Source of the DNA: Microvirga sesbaniae
GTDB taxonomy: Bacteria; Pseudomonadota; Alphaproteobacteria; Rhizobiales; Beijerinckiaceae
Length of the DNA stretch: 64,000 bases
Direction of reading: 5' to 3'
NCBI RefSeq assembly: GCF_025460805.1
Contig: NZ_JAMXFJ010000003.1
Coordinates: 407,555 to 471,554 of the forward strand
Part shown: positions 12,190 through 21,744 of the stretch, in pieces
How positions within the stretch are numbered: the first letter of the stretch is position 1
Layout of the letters: every line of letters begins with the position of its first letter
Position numbers and translations under genes: made by a program
The notes under the pieces: generated by a model
The model's database searches: none
What the model saw: only the letters and a program-made list of their open reading frames with translations
What the model was told of the DNA's origin: nothing

Positions 12190-12987
12190 TCACGCCGTCT
12201 CGACCTGAAGTCCGTCGTAGGCCGGCTCGATATGCGGTGGCAGCTCGCGGCGAAGCGTCTCGTAGTCCAGATCCGTGTGCAGGTTCGTCAGAATGGCTCG
12301 CCTCGGCCGGACCCTGCCGATGAGCTCCAGAGCTTCCGAAAGCGAGAAATGGGTCGGATGAGGCGTGTAGCGCAAGGCGTCCAGGATCAGGACCTCCAGC
12401 CCCTCCAAGGCCGGCAGGCTCTCATCCGGCATGTGGCTCACGTCCGGAGCGTAAGCGATGCCGCCGAACCGGAAGCCGAGAGCATCGATATCGCCGTGAA
12501 CCATCCGGAACGGCAGCGCGTCGACCGGGCCGCCGGCGCCCGACACCGCCACCGGAACGCCGGGCTTCAGGCAGCGCATTTTCAGGATCGGCGGATAGCT
12601 GCTGCCGGCCGGCGTCTCGAAACAATAGCCGAACCGCATCTGGAGCAGCTCGCTGGTCATCCGGTCGGCATAGACCGGGATCCGCTGATGCTGAACGATC
12701 GCGAGCGGCCGCAGATCGTCAATCCCGTGGATGTGGTCCGCATGCTCGTGGGTGACCAGAACGCCGTCGAGGTGCCGCACGTCGGCCCCGAGGAGCTGGT
12801 CGCGCAGATCGGGACCTGTATCGACCAGGACGGTGGTGACGCCACCGGGCCCGGTTCGCTCCACGAGAACGGAACAGCGCCTGCGCCGGTTCTTCGGGTT
12901 GTTCGGGTCGCAGGCTCCCCAGCCGACGCCCACCCGCGGCACGCCCGCGGAGGATCCGCAGCCGAGGATCGTCAGTCTCGTCGTCAT
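12190..12987 (-). CDS. MBL-fold metallo-hydrolase (PhnP-like)
   Basis: Metallo-beta-lactamase fold hydrolase of 265 aa. The metal-binding motif THEHADHIHGIDD (HxHxDH) is at about residues 77-89. The N-terminus ILGCGSSAGVPRVG is typical of PhnP-like phosphodiesterases that act on cyclic phosphodiester substrates. No phn genes are nearby, so the substrate is unknown. Its start overlaps the tatD stop as ATGA, a conserved arrangement next to metG in this order. Confidence 0.88.
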   Translation of the reverse strand: MTTRLTILGCGSSAGVPRVGVGWGACDPNNPKNRRRRCSVLVERTGPGGVTTVLVDTGPDLRDQLLGADVRHLDGVLVTHEHADHIHGIDDLRPLAIVQHQRIPVYADRMTSELLQMRFGYCFETPAGSSYPPILKMRCLKPGVPVAVSGAGGPVDALPFRMVHGDIDALGFRFGGIAYAPDVSHMPDESLPALEGLEVLILDALRYTPHPTHFSLSEALELIGRVRPRRAILTNLHTDLDYETLRRELPPHIEPAYDGLQVETA

Positions 12988-13793
12988 GACGCGAGCGCCC
13001 GCCCGGAAGCCGCATCGGCGGAGGCCGCCTTGGAGAACAGGCGATAGAAGTTACCTGTCGTCAACGTGGCGATGTCCTGCTCGCCCACGCCGGCCACCTC
13101 GGCAAGAACGCGGGCCGTGTGGGCCACGAAGGCCGGTTCGTTGGTCTTGCCGCGATGCGGCACGGGAGCGAGATAGGGGGCATCGGTCTCCACGAGCAGG
13201 CGATCGTGCGGAACGGCAGCGGCGATCCGGCGGATCTCCTCCGAGTTCCGGAAGGTCAGGATGCCGGAGAAGGACACGTAGAGCCCAAGTTCGACCCCGA
13301 CTCGGGCGAGCTGTTCGCCGGACGAGAAGCAGTGAAGAACCGCATTGAAGCGCCCTCGCCCCATCTCGTCGGTCAGGATCCGGATCATGTCCTCGTCGGC
13401 GTTCCGGGCATGGATCACCAGAGGCAAACCGGTTTCCCGCGCGGCCGCTATATGGGTGCGGAAAACCCGCTGCTGCACGTCGTGCGGGCTTTTGTCGTAA
13501 TGGTAATCGAGGCCGGCTTCGCCGATGGCGACGCAGCGCGGATGCCCGGACAGCTCGATCAGCCGCTCGGCCGGCACGTCCGGTTCGGCGGCCGCGTTGT
13601 GGGGGTGCGTCCCGACGGTGCAGAAGATGTCGTGATGGGCTTCGGCCAGGGACCGGTAGGTCTGGAAGCGCTCCACATGGGTCGAGATGGTCACCATGCG
13701 GCCGACCCCGGCGGCCGCGGCCGACGCCAGAACATCGGGGAGGCGGCTCTGAAAGTCCGGGAAATCCAGGTGGCAATGGCTGTCGACCAACAT
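12984..13793 (-). CDS. tatD: TatD-family hydrolase/DNase
   Basis: Metal-dependent TIM-barrel hydrolase of the TatD family (3'-5' exonuclease activity in characterised members), 269 aa. Metal ligands: DSHCHLD at the N-terminus, the Glu of GEAGLDYHYD, the His of VIHARNAD, the His of LHCFSS and the Asp of VETDAPYLAP. It precedes the MBL hydrolase with a four-base overlap. The metG-tatD-MBL order is common, but here a GH1-like gene sits between metG and tatD. Confidence 0.94.
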   Translation of the reverse strand: MLVDSHCHLDFPDFQSRLPDVLASAAAAGVGRMVTISTHVERFQTYRSLAEAHHDIFCTVGTHPHNAAAEPDVPAERLIELSGHPRCVAIGEAGLDYHYDKSPHDVQQRVFRTHIAAARETGLPLVIHARNADEDMIRILTDEMGRGRFNAVLHCFSSGEQLARVGVELGLYVSFSGILTFRNSEEIRRIAAAVPHDRLLVETDAPYLAPVPHRGKTNEPAFVAHTARVLAEVAGVGEQDIATLTTGNFYRLFSKAASADAASGRALAS

Positions 13794-13851
13794 CGGTGAA
13801 GGCGCCCTCCTCTATGGTGGTTTGCTGCATAAAGCGGTTCAAAGCCTGCGT

Positions 13852-15183
13852 CTAGCGACGCACCCCCTGGGCGGTCGCCTCCGGCTCGTCATCCTCTTTG
13901 GTTTCCTTGTGGCGCATCCGGCGAAGCCGCTCCTGCTGCCGGGATACGGGAGCTTCGTCGTGTTCCTGCGGCCGAACCACGGGGACCGCCAGGCACACGC
14001 TCTGGGCCGGAAGGACATCGCACCAGTCGTGCATCAGCTGCTTGTAGCAGCGTCCGACCGGTCGGATGTTGCGATCCAGGTCGTACAACCCCACCGGCGT
14101 GACACGGTTGTTCTCCTGGCGCAGGGCCGTGTCCCAGTCCATCTGGTCCGTGAGCGAGTACCAGGTGAACCCGACGATCGGCACGCCGGTGTTGCGCACC
14201 CGCAGGACGTTGGCCCATTGCTTCCAGAGCCAGTTCACGGCTTCGTCGCCGTTCGGCCCCTGCATCAGATTCGTCTCCGTATGCATGACCGGAAGCCGAT
14301 ACCGGTCGTAATATTGGCGGGTGATCTCGTCGTAGCCGAAGACATCGCCGGCCGAGCGCGTCGAGCCGTCGGCGCAGACCCGGTGCTCGTTGGTCACGTA
14401 GTAGTCGTTCCCCATGATGCAGTGGTGGCGGAGCGAGGAACGGCTGAGGAAGAAGTGGTACTCGTCGCGGCTCATGCCGCTATCCATCAGGAACTCGTAC
14501 ATCTCCGAGTCGATTCTGCGGCCATAATTCAGGTCGAGGGACAGGAAGCGCCGGGCGTTCATGATCTCGGCCGGCTTGATCGCGGCCGGGTTCTCGGCGT
14601 GGAAATACTCGGACGACTCGCTCTGGATGAACAGGGCGTCCGGCCGGACCTTGAGGATCCGCTCCATGGCGAGGACGTTGGCCTTCACGATATGCTTGAG
14701 GGCGGTCACGAAACTCTGGTCGCTGGTCATCTGCTCGTTCCACCAGCCGTAGGCGGCGGAGAACTGGGCGCAGATGAACATCTCGTTGATCGGCGTGTAG
14801 AGCTGCACCCAGTGGTAGCGGCGCGCGAAGTCTTCGGCATAGGACGCGAAAAGATCCGGGAAATCCGGGTTCTGGAAGTTGCCGATCCAGTCCGGGACGC
14901 CGAAGTGGCAGAGATCCACGATGGGAATGATGTTGCGGCGGAAAATCTCGCCGAACGTCATGTCGGCGAAGGACCAATCGTAACGGCCCGGCCCGATGAA
15001 CGTCGTATGCAGGGGCGGACCGTAGCGCAGGACCTGGATGTCCAGGTCGTTCAGAAGGTCGAAATCCGTCTTCCAATGGGTGTAATGGCCGCATTTCTCC
15101 ATCTGGTCGATGCGGGTGCGGCCATTGTTGATGGTCGGGATGCTGTTCTCGATCCCGGTCGCGAACATGAAGCTGGTGTACAT
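13852..15183 (-). CDS. Glycoside hydrolase family 1-like protein
   Basis: A 443-aa TIM-barrel protein resembling GH1 beta-glucosidases. The acid/base Glu lies in TPINEMF (E134; GH1 consensus TxNEP) and the nucleophile Glu in HTETN (E303; GH1 consensus I/VTENG). Both motifs are variant, and the protein is slightly short for the family. The frame is open for 303 nt upstream, but that part has Arg/Gly-rich low complexity and overlaps metG. The ATG at 15183 (MYTSFMFATGIENS) is the convincing start. No signal peptide is seen. Substrate unknown. Confidence 0.78.
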   Translation of the reverse strand: MYTSFMFATGIENSIPTINNGRTRIDQMEKCGHYTHWKTDFDLLNDLDIQVLRYGPPLHTTFIGPGRYDWSFADMTFGEIFRRNIIPIVDLCHFGVPDWIGNFQNPDFPDLFASYAEDFARRYHWVQLYTPINEMFICAQFSAAYGWWNEQMTSDQSFVTALKHIVKANVLAMERILKVRPDALFIQSESSEYFHAENPAAIKPAEIMNARRFLSLDLNYGRRIDSEMYEFLMDSGMSRDEYHFFLSRSSLRHHCIMGNDYYVTNEHRVCADGSTRSAGDVFGYDEITRQYYDRYRLPVMHTETNLMQGPNGDEAVNWLWKQWANVLRVRNTGVPIVGFTWYSLTDQMDWDTALRQENNRVTPVGLYDLDRNIRPVGRCYKQLMHDWCDVLPAQSVCLAVPVVRPQEHDEAPVSRQQERLRRMRHKETKEDDEPEATAQGVRR

Positions 15184-15230
15184 CGCGCGCTTCCGCTGAG
15201 GGCCCGGCCGGGCCTTTCGAAGCGGACGCG

Positions 15231-16781
15231 TCAGGACGCCTCCGCCTCGATATAACGCGGGAAAATCGGCCCAGGTTGCGGAAGCGCCGTGCCGGCCGCC
15301 AGACGGTGCTCCGGTCCGATCGCCGCGATTGCCCTGCCCTCCGGCGCAACAGCCAGCAGGTCCAGCAGCTTGGCGGCGGCCGTCGGAACGAACGGCTGAG
15401 CCAGAATGCCGACGGCGCGCAGAATCTCGGCCGTCACATAGAGGACGGTGTTCATGCGGGCGGGATCGCTCTTGCGCAGCACCCACGGCTCCTGGGAGGC
15501 GAAGTACCGATTGGCCTCCGCCACGACGGCCCAGATCTCGGCCAGGGCCGTATGGACGGCGAAATCCTTCATGGCCGCCCTCGCCTTCCCGGGCAAGGCG
15601 TCGGCCAGCCAGAGGACGTCCTGGTCCGCCTGGGTGAACGCGCCTGGCTGCGGCACGGCGGCGTCGCAGTTCTTGGCGATCATCGAGAGCGACCGCTGCG
15701 CCAGGTTCCCGAGATCGTTCGCCAGATCCGCATTGATGCGGTTGACGATGGCCTCATGGGAATAGTTCCCGTCCTGGCCGAACGGGACCTCGCGCATGAA
15801 GAAGTAGCGGATCTGGTCGACCCCGTATGTGTCGGCAAGGTCGAAGGGATCGACCACGTTGCCGACCGACTTCGACATCTTCTCGCCCTTGTTGAGCAGG
15901 AAGCCATGCCCGAAGACGCGCTTCGGCAACGGCAGCTCGGCCGACATCAGGAAGGCCGGCCAGTAGACCGTATGGAAGCGCACGATGTCCTTGCCGATGA
16001 TGTGAACGTCGGCCGGCCAGTAATGCCAGCGCGGATCGTTCTCATCGGGGAATCCGCAGCCCGTGACGTAGTTGTTGAGGGCATCGATCCACACGTACAT
16101 GACGTGCTTCGGGTCGCCCGGCACCGGCAGGCCCCAGGCGAAGGTCGTCCGGCTGATCGAGAGATCCTGCAGCCCGGACCGCACGAAGCTCGTGATCTCG
16201 TTGCGGCGGGTCTCCGGGCTGATGAAGTCCGGGCTGGCCTCGTAGAGGGCGAGGAGCCTGTCCTGATAGGCGGAGAGCCGGAAAAAGTAGCTCTCCTCCT
16301 CGATCCACTCGACCGGCGTGCCGGTCGGCGCGCGCCAGCTGCCGTCCGGCTGCTTCGTCAGCTCGCTCTCGTCGTAATAGGCCTCGTCCCGCACCGAGTA
16401 CCAGCCGGAATACTTCGACAGGTAGATGTCGCCCTTCTCCTGCATCCGGCGCCAGAGTTCCTGCGTCGAGGGCAGATGATCCGAATCCGTGGTGCGGATG
16501 AAGCGGTCGTAGGAGCAGTCCAGCCGGTCGGCCATGGCCTTGAACTTGGCCGCCATCTCGTCGACGAAGGCCTTCGGGGTGGTGCCGTTCCTGTCGGCCG
16601 TCTGCTGGATCTTCAGGCCGTGCTCGTCCGTGCCGGTCATGAAGAACACGTCATAGCCGTCGATGCGCTTGAACCGGGCGATCGCGTCGGAGGCCACGAC
16701 CTCGTAGGCATGGCCGATATGGGGAGCACCATTCGGGTACGAGATAGCCGTGGTGATGTAGAATTTCTGCTTGTCGGCCAT
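15231..16781 (-). CDS. metG: Methionyl-tRNA synthetase
   Basis: Class I aminoacyl-tRNA synthetase, 516 aa. It carries the HIGH motif (residues 21-24, [10 protein letters not shown]) and KMSKS ([12 protein letters not shown], about residue 300). The connective-peptide region reads [17 protein letters not shown], without the CxxC zinc knuckles of the E. coli-type enzyme, so this is a zinc-less form. There is no C-terminal tRNA-binding extension. It lies 46 nt downstream of the delta' gene in the same leftward block. Confidence 0.97.
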   Translation of the reverse strand: MADKQKFYITTAISYPNGAPHIGHAYEVVASDAIARFKRIDGYDVFFMTGTDEHGLKIQQTADRNGTTPKAFVDEMAAKFKAMADRLDCSYDRFIRTTDSDHLPSTQELWRRMQEKGDIYLSKYSGWYSVRDEAYYDESELTKQPDGSWRAPTGTPVEWIEEESYFFRLSAYQDRLLALYEASPDFISPETRRNEITSFVRSGLQDLSISRTTFAWGLPVPGDPKHVMYVWIDALNNYVTGCGFPDENDPRWHYWPADVHIIGKDIVRFHTVYWPAFLMSAELPLPKRVFGHGFLLNKGEKMSKSVGNVVDPFDLADTYGVDQIRYFFMREVPFGQDGNYSHEAIVNRINADLANDLGNLAQRSLSMIAKNCDAAVPQPGAFTQADQDVLWLADALPGKARAAMKDFAVHTALAEIWAVVAEANRYFASQEPWVLRKSDPARMNTVLYVTAEILRAVGILAQPFVPTAAAKLLDLLAVAPEGRAIAAIGPEHRLAAGTALPQPGPIFPRYIEAEAS

Positions 16782-16827
16782 GTCGGATCCTAAGCCCTGA
16801 AATCAAAAACCTTCGAGAAACGAAGCT

Positions 16828-17892
16828 TCAAGCCGCCCGCCGAACCGCATCGGCGAGATCGTCGAACATCGTCAGGATGAAGGGCCGGCGGTCGAGGTTG
16901 AACACGTCGATCTCCCGCGCCGAACGGCCGATCTTCTCACATACCTCCACCAAAGGTGCAAGGCGCGACGCGCCGAGGCCCGCCTGCTCGTGGAGGCGCT
17001 CGGAGACCCAGCGCTCCACCGTTTCGAGGGCCAGCGCGTAGGTGTCGTCCGCATCCCGGCGAGAGAGGGCTTCCGCAAGCGCGAGGACCTGTCTGGCATC
17101 GGTCGCCGGCAACCCGTCCAGGAGACGGGTGATCTGGTCGATGAAGGCGACCTTCTCCGCGTCGAGCAACTCCAAGGTGCGTCGGACGGAGCCCTCGCCG
17201 TAAGGCAGAGCCTGCTCCACCAGATCCCGGGGAATATCGCTCCAGGGCGAGCCGAGGGAGGCGATGGCCGCCTGGATGTCCCGATCCTCCAGAGGGCGCA
17301 GGAGAAGCCGGCGGCAACGGGACCGAATGGTGGGAAGCACCCTCTGCGGGGCATGACTGACGATGAGGAAGAGCGAACGCGGCGGCGGCTCCTCGATCAC
17401 CTTGAGCAGCGCGTTGGCGCTCGAGATCGTCAGATCCTCGGCGCTGTCGACGATGCAGACCCGGTATCCTCCGTCGGCAGCGGTCGAGCCGAACATGGCG
17501 AGCGCCCGACGGACCGCGTCGACCGGGATGGTCGCGGACGGCCCCTTCTTGTCCGTGGCCGGAGCCCTTCTCAGGACCGAAAGGTTGGGGTGGGACAGGG
17601 CCGCCACCTGGCGCGCCGCACTCGAATCGGGGGACAGGTCCAGGCTCGAAATGGCTTGATCGCGGCTCTTTCGCGGGTCGAGAACCGTGCGGGCGACCCG
17701 GTAGGCCAGAGTGGCCTTGCCGATCCCCTGAGCGCCGCCGATCAGCCAGGCGTGGTGAAGGCGGCCGCTGCGCAACCCTTCCAGGAAGGCCTCCTCGCCT
17801 TCCCTGTGGCCGAAGAACGCGAACTGCTCCCGGGGATGCGGGGCTCCCTCCAGCTGATCCGGCTCGGCGACATCTTCAGCGTCACGCGACAT
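16828..17892 (-). CDS. holB: DNA polymerase III subunit delta'
   Basis: Clamp-loader subunit, 354 aa, AAA+ fold. The P-loop-like motif GGAQGIGKATLAYR is at about residues 51-64. The Walker B/sensor area reads CIVDSAEDLTISSANALLKVIEEPPP, which includes the family hallmark NALLKxxEEPP. The Arg-finger (SRC) motif is visible as TIRSRCRRLLL. The gene overlaps tmk by 11 nt; tmk-holB-metG is the standard order in alphaproteobacteria. Confidence 0.94.
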   Translation of the reverse strand: MSRDAEDVAEPDQLEGAPHPREQFAFFGHREGEEAFLEGLRSGRLHHAWLIGGAQGIGKATLAYRVARTVLDPRKSRDQAISSLDLSPDSSAARQVAALSHPNLSVLRRAPATDKKGPSATIPVDAVRRALAMFGSTAADGGYRVCIVDSAEDLTISSANALLKVIEEPPPRSLFLIVSHAPQRVLPTIRSRCRRLLLRPLEDRDIQAAIASLGSPWSDIPRDLVEQALPYGEGSVRRTLELLDAEKVAFIDQITRLLDGLPATDARQVLALAEALSRRDADDTYALALETVERWVSERLHEQAGLGASRLAPLVEVCEKIGRSAREIDVFNLDRRPFILTMFDDLADAVRRAA

Positions 17893-18559
17893 CGAGCGAC
17901 CTCGCGGCGGGTTCCGTCACCTGGGGAAGGCGCTCGCGCAGGGCCGCCCAGATCGCGGCCGCGACTTCGTCCGGATCCTGATCCGCATTGATCACGGCGC
18001 ATCGTTCCGGCGCGGCCCGGGCGATGGAGAGATAGGCCTGACGGAGAGACTGGTGGAAGGAGAGGTCCTCTCTCTCGAACCGGTCAGCGCCCTCGCCCTT
18101 CCCGGCCTGCCGCGCTCCCGCCCGGGCGAGTCCCGTCTCCGCCGGGAGATCGAGGATGAACGTGAGGTCGGGCTTCACGCCCCGGAGAGTGATGGCCTCG
18201 AGCCGGTCGATCAGTCCCTTGTCGATGTTGCCCAGGGAGCCCTGATACGCCCGGGTGGAATCGGCGAAGCGGTCGCAAAGAACGTGGGTCCCGTTCGTGA
18301 GCGCCGGCACGATCGTCCTGTCCAGGTGGTCGATCCGGGCGGCGGCGAACAGGAGAGCTTCCGCGAACGCCCCGAGATGCTTGGCGTGGCCTTCCAGGAT
18401 GAAGGCGCGGATCTCCTCGGCATGGGGCGATCCGCCGGGCTCGCGGGTCACGAGAACGGGCTGGCCCATCTGCGACAGACGGGCCCTGAGCCTCTCGATC
18501 TGTGTCGACTTGCCGGCGCCCTCCCCGCCTTCGAAGGTGATGAAGCAGCCTTTCATCAA
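17882..18559 (-). CDS. tmk: Thymidylate kinase
   Basis: Phosphorylates dTMP to dTDP, 225 aa. P-loop FEGGEGAGKSTQ (about residues 9-20), TREPGGSPHAEEIR, the DRF motif (VLCDRFADSTRAYQG) and a LID region AGARQAGKGEGADRFERE. All expected catalytic elements are present. The start overlaps the carboxypeptidase stop as ATGA and the end overlaps holB. Confidence 0.96.
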   Translation of the reverse strand: MMKGCFITFEGGEGAGKSTQIERLRARLSQMGQPVLVTREPGGSPHAEEIRAFILEGHAKHLGAFAEALLFAAARIDHLDRTIVPALTNGTHVLCDRFADSTRAYQGSLGNIDKGLIDRLEAITLRGVKPDLTFILDLPAETGLARAGARQAGKGEGADRFEREDLSFHQSLRQAYLSIARAAPERCAVINADQDPDEVAAAIWAALRERLPQVTEPAARSLDVA

Positions 18560-19773
18560 ATGCCTTCGATCACGCTCGTGAAGGCGCGGCGCACCCAGCC
18601 GGTGCTGAATTCCAGCAACCCATCCAGGGCGCGCTGGCTCAGCGTCCCTTCCTGGACGTCCTCATTGGCATAGAGCGGCATGTCGAGAGCCTGCATGTCC
18701 CCGCGGTTGACCTGGAGCCGGGCCACCTCGGCCCCTTTCTGGACAGGGGCTTTCAGGGGGCCGGTGTAGATGATGCGCGCGGTCACCCGTTCGCCTTCTC
18801 CACGAGGCACAAGTACACGAACCGGCTTCTGCGACACAAGCGGCAGGGACCGCCGGCTCCCGCCGAAAACCTGAGCCTCTCCAACGACCTGCCCCTCGGC
18901 GAACAGCTGCTGGGTTTCGAAGGCCCGGAAGCCCCAGTCCAGGAGCTTGCGCGACTCGGCCGCGCGGTCCTTGGCCGTCTTGAGACCGTTCACGACCACG
19001 ATGAGCCGTTGGTCGTTCTGGACGGCCGAGCCGATGAGACCGAAGCCGGATTCATCGATATTGCCCGTCTTCAGCCCGTCGGCCCCGATATCGAGGAACA
19101 GCAGCGGATTACGGTTCTGCTGGCGGATCTTGTTCCAGGTGAAATCGCGCTCCCCGAAGATCTTGTAGAGATCGGGATAGGTCTCGATGATGTAGAGGGC
19201 GAGCTTCGCCAGGTCCCGGACGGTGGTCTTCTGCTCGGGGTGTCCGTAGCCGGTTGCGTTGCGGAAAGTCGTCTTGGTCAGGCCGATCTGCTTGGCCCGC
19301 TCGTTCATCATGCGGGCGAAGTTGTCTTCCGTACCGGCCACGCCCTCGGCGATCGTGATGGCGGCGTCGTTGCCCGACTGAATGATGAGACCCCGCAGCA
19401 GATCTTCGAGCCGGATCGAGGTGTTCACCCGGGCGAACATGGCCGAGCCGCCCGATCCCCCGCCCCCTTTGCGCCAGGCATTCTCCGAGACGGTGAACTC
19501 GCTGTCGAAATTCAGGCGGCCATTCTTGATCTCGTTGAACACCACCTCGGCCGTCATGGTCTTGGCCATGCTGGCCGGCACCGTCGGCTCGTCGGCATTC
19601 TTCTCGAACAGAACCGCATGGCTCCCAGCGTCCATGAGGATGGCCGTGGGCGCCATGGTCTGAAAATTCTGGGCTTGCGCGGCCTGCGGCCAGGCGACCG
19701 AGAGGGAGATGGCGCTCCATACCAAACCAATCGCCGCCAGGCAGCGGGCGACCTTAACGTGACGCATCGTCAA
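18556..19773 (-). CDS. D-alanyl-D-alanine carboxypeptidase (DacA/PBP5 type)
   Basis: Periplasmic penicillin-binding D,D-carboxypeptidase that trims peptidoglycan pentapeptides, 405 aa. A signal peptide ends near AQAQNF (about residue 35). Catalytic motifs: SMAK (S68, K71), SGN in QSGNDAAI, and KTG in GLKTGNIDESG. The C-terminal PBP5-like domain is present (VARLQVNRGDMQALDMPL). A C-terminal helix could provide the usual amphipathic membrane anchor. It is the upstream member of the overlapping carboxypeptidase-tmk-holB set. Confidence 0.92.
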   Translation of the reverse strand: MTMRHVKVARCLAAIGLVWSAISLSVAWPQAAQAQNFQTMAPTAILMDAGSHAVLFEKNADEPTVPASMAKTMTAEVVFNEIKNGRLNFDSEFTVSENAWRKGGGGSGGSAMFARVNTSIRLEDLLRGLIIQSGNDAAITIAEGVAGTEDNFARMMNERAKQIGLTKTTFRNATGYGHPEQKTTVRDLAKLALYIIETYPDLYKIFGERDFTWNKIRQQNRNPLLFLDIGADGLKTGNIDESGFGLIGSAVQNDQRLIVVVNGLKTAKDRAAESRKLLDWGFRAFETQQLFAEGQVVGEAQVFGGSRRSLPLVSQKPVRVLVPRGEGERVTARIIYTGPLKAPVQKGAEVARLQVNRGDMQALDMPLYANEDVQEGTLSQRALDGLLEFSTGWVRRAFTSVIEGI

Positions 19774-19893
19774 ATTCTCCAGGATCCTCCCTTAGGAGAC
19801 CCCGAATCTGTGGCGCGTCAACAACAAATCAACGTCCGGCTACGCTGGCCTGTGCGGCATGTTACGCGGGTTCAGGTCGGTCGAAGGCGGCCA

Positions 19894-20937
19894 CTAGCGC
19901 AGAACGAACTTCTCCGGGCTGGCGGGCGCATAAGCCCCTGCCCTCTGGAAGCCGGATTGCGCGTTCCCGGCCGGCGCCTCGTAGAGGCTCGCGACCACTG
20001 GACGCGACGCAGGAACGGTCCCGGGAGCGGCCGAACTGATCCGCGCGACCGGGCTCGCCGCGCTCGGGATCGTCCCGAGGTCGAATGGACGCTCGGGCGG
20101 AAGTGGGACATTGCTGGCCATCGCGGCACCGGCGGGCTGGGCCGCGCGAGCCGGGGCCGAATAGGCCTCGTCGTCGGGCTCGTAGGTGCGCAGAGCGATG
20201 GCCTGCCGGGGAGCGTTGGGCTGCGGCGCCGCCCGGGCGATCATGGTCGGAGCCGCTCCGGTCAGAGAGGCCGGCGTGCCGTCCGTCCTGAGGCTCGCCA
20301 GGAGGATGCGGTCGTCGCTGCCGTTGGTGGAGGCGCGGCCGACATATTCGACCCGGACGCGAGCCGTTCCCGACTGCCGGAAGCCCAGAGCGGCGGCGGC
20401 CTTCTCGGAGACGTCGATGACCCGGTTCCCGTGGAAGGGGCCGCGATCGTTGACCCGGACGATCATCGAATGACCGTTCTGTAGGTTCGTCACGCGGGCG
20501 TAGCTCGGCAGCGGCATGGTCGTGTGCGCGGCCGCGATGGAATCGCGGTCGAAGACCTCGCCGTTGGCCGTCATGCGGCCATGGAAATTGGACCCGTACC
20601 AGGAGGCGAGCCCCTCGCTGGCGCGGGGGGTCTCGTTCGGAACATAGGTGCGGCCGGCGACCATATAGGGCTTGCCGACCATCTCGCGGCCGCCGCCCTT
20701 CGGGATCGGCTGGCCGTCGGCCACGACCTTCGGGCTTGGGGCTACGCCGTATTTGGGATCGATGCCGCCACGCACATTCGAGGAGCAATTGGCTGCCGTC
20801 AGGGCGATCGCGGTCACGCCTGCGATGCGGATGAGCGTCCACTGATTGAAGGACGAGGCCTGTCCCTTCATTCCGGTCTTCGCAGCAGCGCCCTCACAAG
20901 CCATCTCGTCTCGCATCCTATCGTCTGTTCGGCGCAT
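19894..20937 (-). CDS. rlpA: RlpA-family septal ring lytic transglycosylase
   Basis: Double-psi beta-barrel protein of the RlpA family that cleaves glycan strands lacking stem peptides. The core domain is clear: GLASWYGSNFHGRMTANGE, then TLQNGHSMIVRVNDRGPF-like residues with the catalytic Asp of NDRGPF. An alternative start at 20871 (MKGQASSFNQWTLIR) would put a hydrophobic segment ending ALTAANCSS nearer the N-terminus. That segment may be a lipoprotein signal, although Asn at -1 of the lipobox is unusual. No C-terminal SPOR domain is seen; the tail is Ala/Pro-rich. Confidence 0.88.
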   Translation of the reverse strand: MRRTDDRMRDEMACEGAAAKTGMKGQASSFNQWTLIRIAGVTAIALTAANCSSNVRGGIDPKYGVAPSPKVVADGQPIPKGGGREMVGKPYMVAGRTYVPNETPRASEGLASWYGSNFHGRMTANGEVFDRDSIAAAHTTMPLPSYARVTNLQNGHSMIVRVNDRGPFHGNRVIDVSEKAAAALGFRQSGTARVRVEYVGRASTNGSDDRILLASLRTDGTPASLTGAAPTMIARAAPQPNAPRQAIALRTYEPDDEAYSAPARAAQPAGAAMASNVPLPPERPFDLGTIPSAASPVARISSAAPGTVPASRPVVASLYEAPAGNAQSGFQRAGAYAPASPEKFVLR

Positions 20938-21342
20938 GGCGTCTCCTCCACTGCGCGGACATCAAGCCAAAGTGCTGATCCACTCCTTAAAAGGAAGTTA
21001 AACCGCCGCGCTTGTCAATGGCAAAGCTGCCAGAGCTGAAACAATAATACATTTTGCGAAACGGCATTATGATTCAGGAGGTTGGGGCTACTTCCTGAGA
21101 TACAGGTTTCGGGAGATCTCTGACTCCTGGGCTGATCTGGAGGCCCGGCAGAGGGCGCAAAATCAGCGGGCATCGCCGCCGGCGAAATCGATTTCGGTCC
21201 TATTCGGAGAAGCTTAGCCGAAGATGCTCATGCGCGACGTCCTCGATGCCGGAGTTCTAAACGGAATCGGGCTCAGATTTGCGAGGAATTGGTTAAAAAA
21301 TCCCTTCGCTTCCCGTGAGGCCGCGCGGAAAGAAAGACGGAG
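20938..21342. other. Gene-free stretch upstream of rlpA
   Basis: About 400 nt between rlpA and the proposed island boundary. The first 100 nt upstream of rlpA are AT-richer (aaggaagttaaac, caataatacattttgcg) and probably hold its promoter. I find no open frame with a good ribosome-binding site, no RNA gene and no clear terminator. Confidence 0.4.
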
Positions 21343-21355
21343 GATGGCGGAGGGG
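21343..21355 (+). repeat. Candidate attachment-site copy (distal)
   Basis: The 13-base sequence gatggcggagggg is identical to 26923-26935, where it covers the last 11 bases of tRNA-Ser (including the encoded CCA) plus two flanking bases. Both copies lie in the same orientation. The AT-richer island sequence begins immediately to its right. Confidence 0.5.
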
Positions 21356-21540
21356 ATGAGGTCCTCCTAGTTGAATCACTAGGCCATTGTTTTGTTAGAT
21401 TTCAATGGGTTGACTAAAGATACCTGTGTGGAGAAACCGGGTCGATTAGCTGTATGGAGCCTTCCCCCATGCAACTCGTTGAGCGTCATCAGCCAACCTA
21501 CCGGGCCGACAACTGGCACCGAGGCCCAGGCCAAACCCGT

Positions 21541-21699
21541 TCACTTATCTCTTGGGGTTCTATCCAACTGAACCACAACGGCCTGAGGGGACCATAGGGC
21601 ACTAAGAACAGGCTGGGCTACAATGGCACCAACGATTGCAAAGGACGCCGCAGCAAGGCCGATATAGCCGCACGTCTGAAGACGCCTCTTGTCGGGCAT
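21541..21699 (-). CDS. Small single-pass membrane protein (52 aa)
   Basis: Short gene with a strong ribosome-binding site (GGGAGGG six bases before the ATG). The peptide has a basic N-terminus (MPDKRRLQTC), one hydrophobic helix (about residues 11-35, rich in Ala/Ile/Val) and a polar tail ending TPRDK. No family recognised. It resembles in build four other tiny membrane proteins in the same island. Confidence 0.5.
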   Translation of the reverse strand: MPDKRRLQTCGYIGLAAASFAIVGAIVAQPVLSALWSPQAVVVQLDRTPRDK

Positions 21700-21744
21700 T
21701 AGCTACCCTCCCGAGCATCAATGATGCCGAGTACCGCTTAATGT

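Noticed and set aside
21454-21597. Plus-strand 47-aa frame (MEPSPMQLVERHQP)
   Set aside because: No ribosome-binding site, and its 3' half is antisense to the better supported 52-aa membrane protein.
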